DNA from: Pseudomonadota bacterium
Lineage (GTDB): Bacteria; Pseudomonadota; Gammaproteobacteria; Burkholderiales; Burkholderiaceae_D
Direction of reading: 5' to 3'
NCBI GenBank assembly: GCA_023420795.1
Contig: JAEZVM010000354.1
Span: forward strand, 1-5,224
DNA: 5,224 nt
Part shown: positions 5,059-5,224 of the stretch, one piece after another
Layout: each line of letters opens with the position of its first letter
Position numbering within the stretch: position 1 is the first letter of the stretch
The notes under the pieces: model-generated
What the model was told of the DNA's origin: nothing
Database searches by the model: none
What the model saw: only the letters and a program-made list of their open reading frames with translations
Translations under genes and position numbers: made by a program

Positions 5059-5224
5059 CAGCGTCCGTCCCACGCCGGCGGCGGCTCGTTGAGCATCAGC
5101 CAGTACATGCCAAGCTGGCGCACCGCATCGATGAAATCGGTGAATACCACCGGCTTGCGGATATAGCTGTTGCAGCCGAGGTTGTAGCTGTTGATCAGGT
5201 CGCTCTCTTCCTTCGAGGTGGTCA
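5058..5224 (-). CDS. Rcp1-like single-domain response regulator, C-terminal part (cut by window edge)
   Basis: The last 54 codons of a gene running in from the right and ending at TGA (5060-5058). The visible protein begins TTSKEESDLINSYNLG and continues CNSYIRKPVVFTDF, VRQLGMYWLMLNEPP. This is the C-terminal half of a receiver of the Rcp1 type, the small partner of bacteriophytochromes and of other hybrid kinases. It includes the switch threonine (TTS), the conserved lysine in RKP, and the characteristic YWL-LNEPP tail. The N-terminal acidic pocket and phosphoacceptor lie outside the window. The stop overlaps the kinase start by one base (TGATG), so the two are translationally coupled and it probably exchanges phosphate with, or delivers signals to, that kinase system. 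The gene encoding its donor kinase is likely further upstream. Confidence 0.85.
   Translation of the reverse strand, partial: TTSKEESDLINSYNLGCNSYIRKPVVFTDFIDAVRQLGMYWLMLNEPPPAWDGR

Noticed and set aside
4483..5166. Open frame of 227 codons on the plus strand
   Set aside because: It is antisense to the kinase and the Rcp1-like gene, with no recognisable domain. The minus-strand frame encodes clear REC and PAS domains.

Overview
The window is about 58% GC by eye in its coding parts and carries dense two-component and c-di-GMP signalling genes. Every real gene I can support is on the minus strand. The protein styles suggest a motile betaproteobacterium, possibly Oxalobacteraceae or another Burkholderiales: an Rcp1-type receiver, a NarL-type kinase/regulator pair, a GGDEF/EAL protein and an MCP opening with MKFENLRVNAKLWL. 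That placement is inference from recall of protein style, not a database match.

In transcription order (right to left) the layout is as follows. (1) 5224-5058: the C-terminal end of an Rcp1-like single-domain response regulator, cut by the window edge. (2) 5058-3580: a 492-residue cytoplasmic REC-PAS-HisKA_3-HATPase sensor kinase whose ATG overlaps the previous stop as TGATG. (3) 3583-2930: a NarL/FixJ-family REC-HTH response regulator, coupled to the kinase through an ATGA overlap. (4) 2929-2658: a 272-base intergenic region with several inverted repeats, a repeat-like hairpin element and many GGA triplets on the plus strand. (5) 2657-2289: a stand-alone receiver protein. (6) 2240-510: a REC-GGDEF-EAL protein with a degenerate cyclase domain and an intact phosphodiesterase site. 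(7) 509-336: an AT-rich gap holding a good -10 element. (8) 335-1: the N-terminal part of a methyl-accepting chemotaxis protein, cut by the window edge.

Taken together, the first three genes look like a translationally coupled phosphorelay: Rcp1-type carrier, kinase with its own N-terminal receiver, and transcription factor. The next two look like an output module that lowers c-di-GMP when its receiver is phosphorylated. The window holds five receiver domains but only one kinase, so at least one more kinase, probably upstream of base 5224, is expected to feed the circuit. The chemoreceptor at the left edge is consistent with a motility or sessility theme. The families themselves are well known. 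The least explained part of the window is the 2658-2929 intergenic region.
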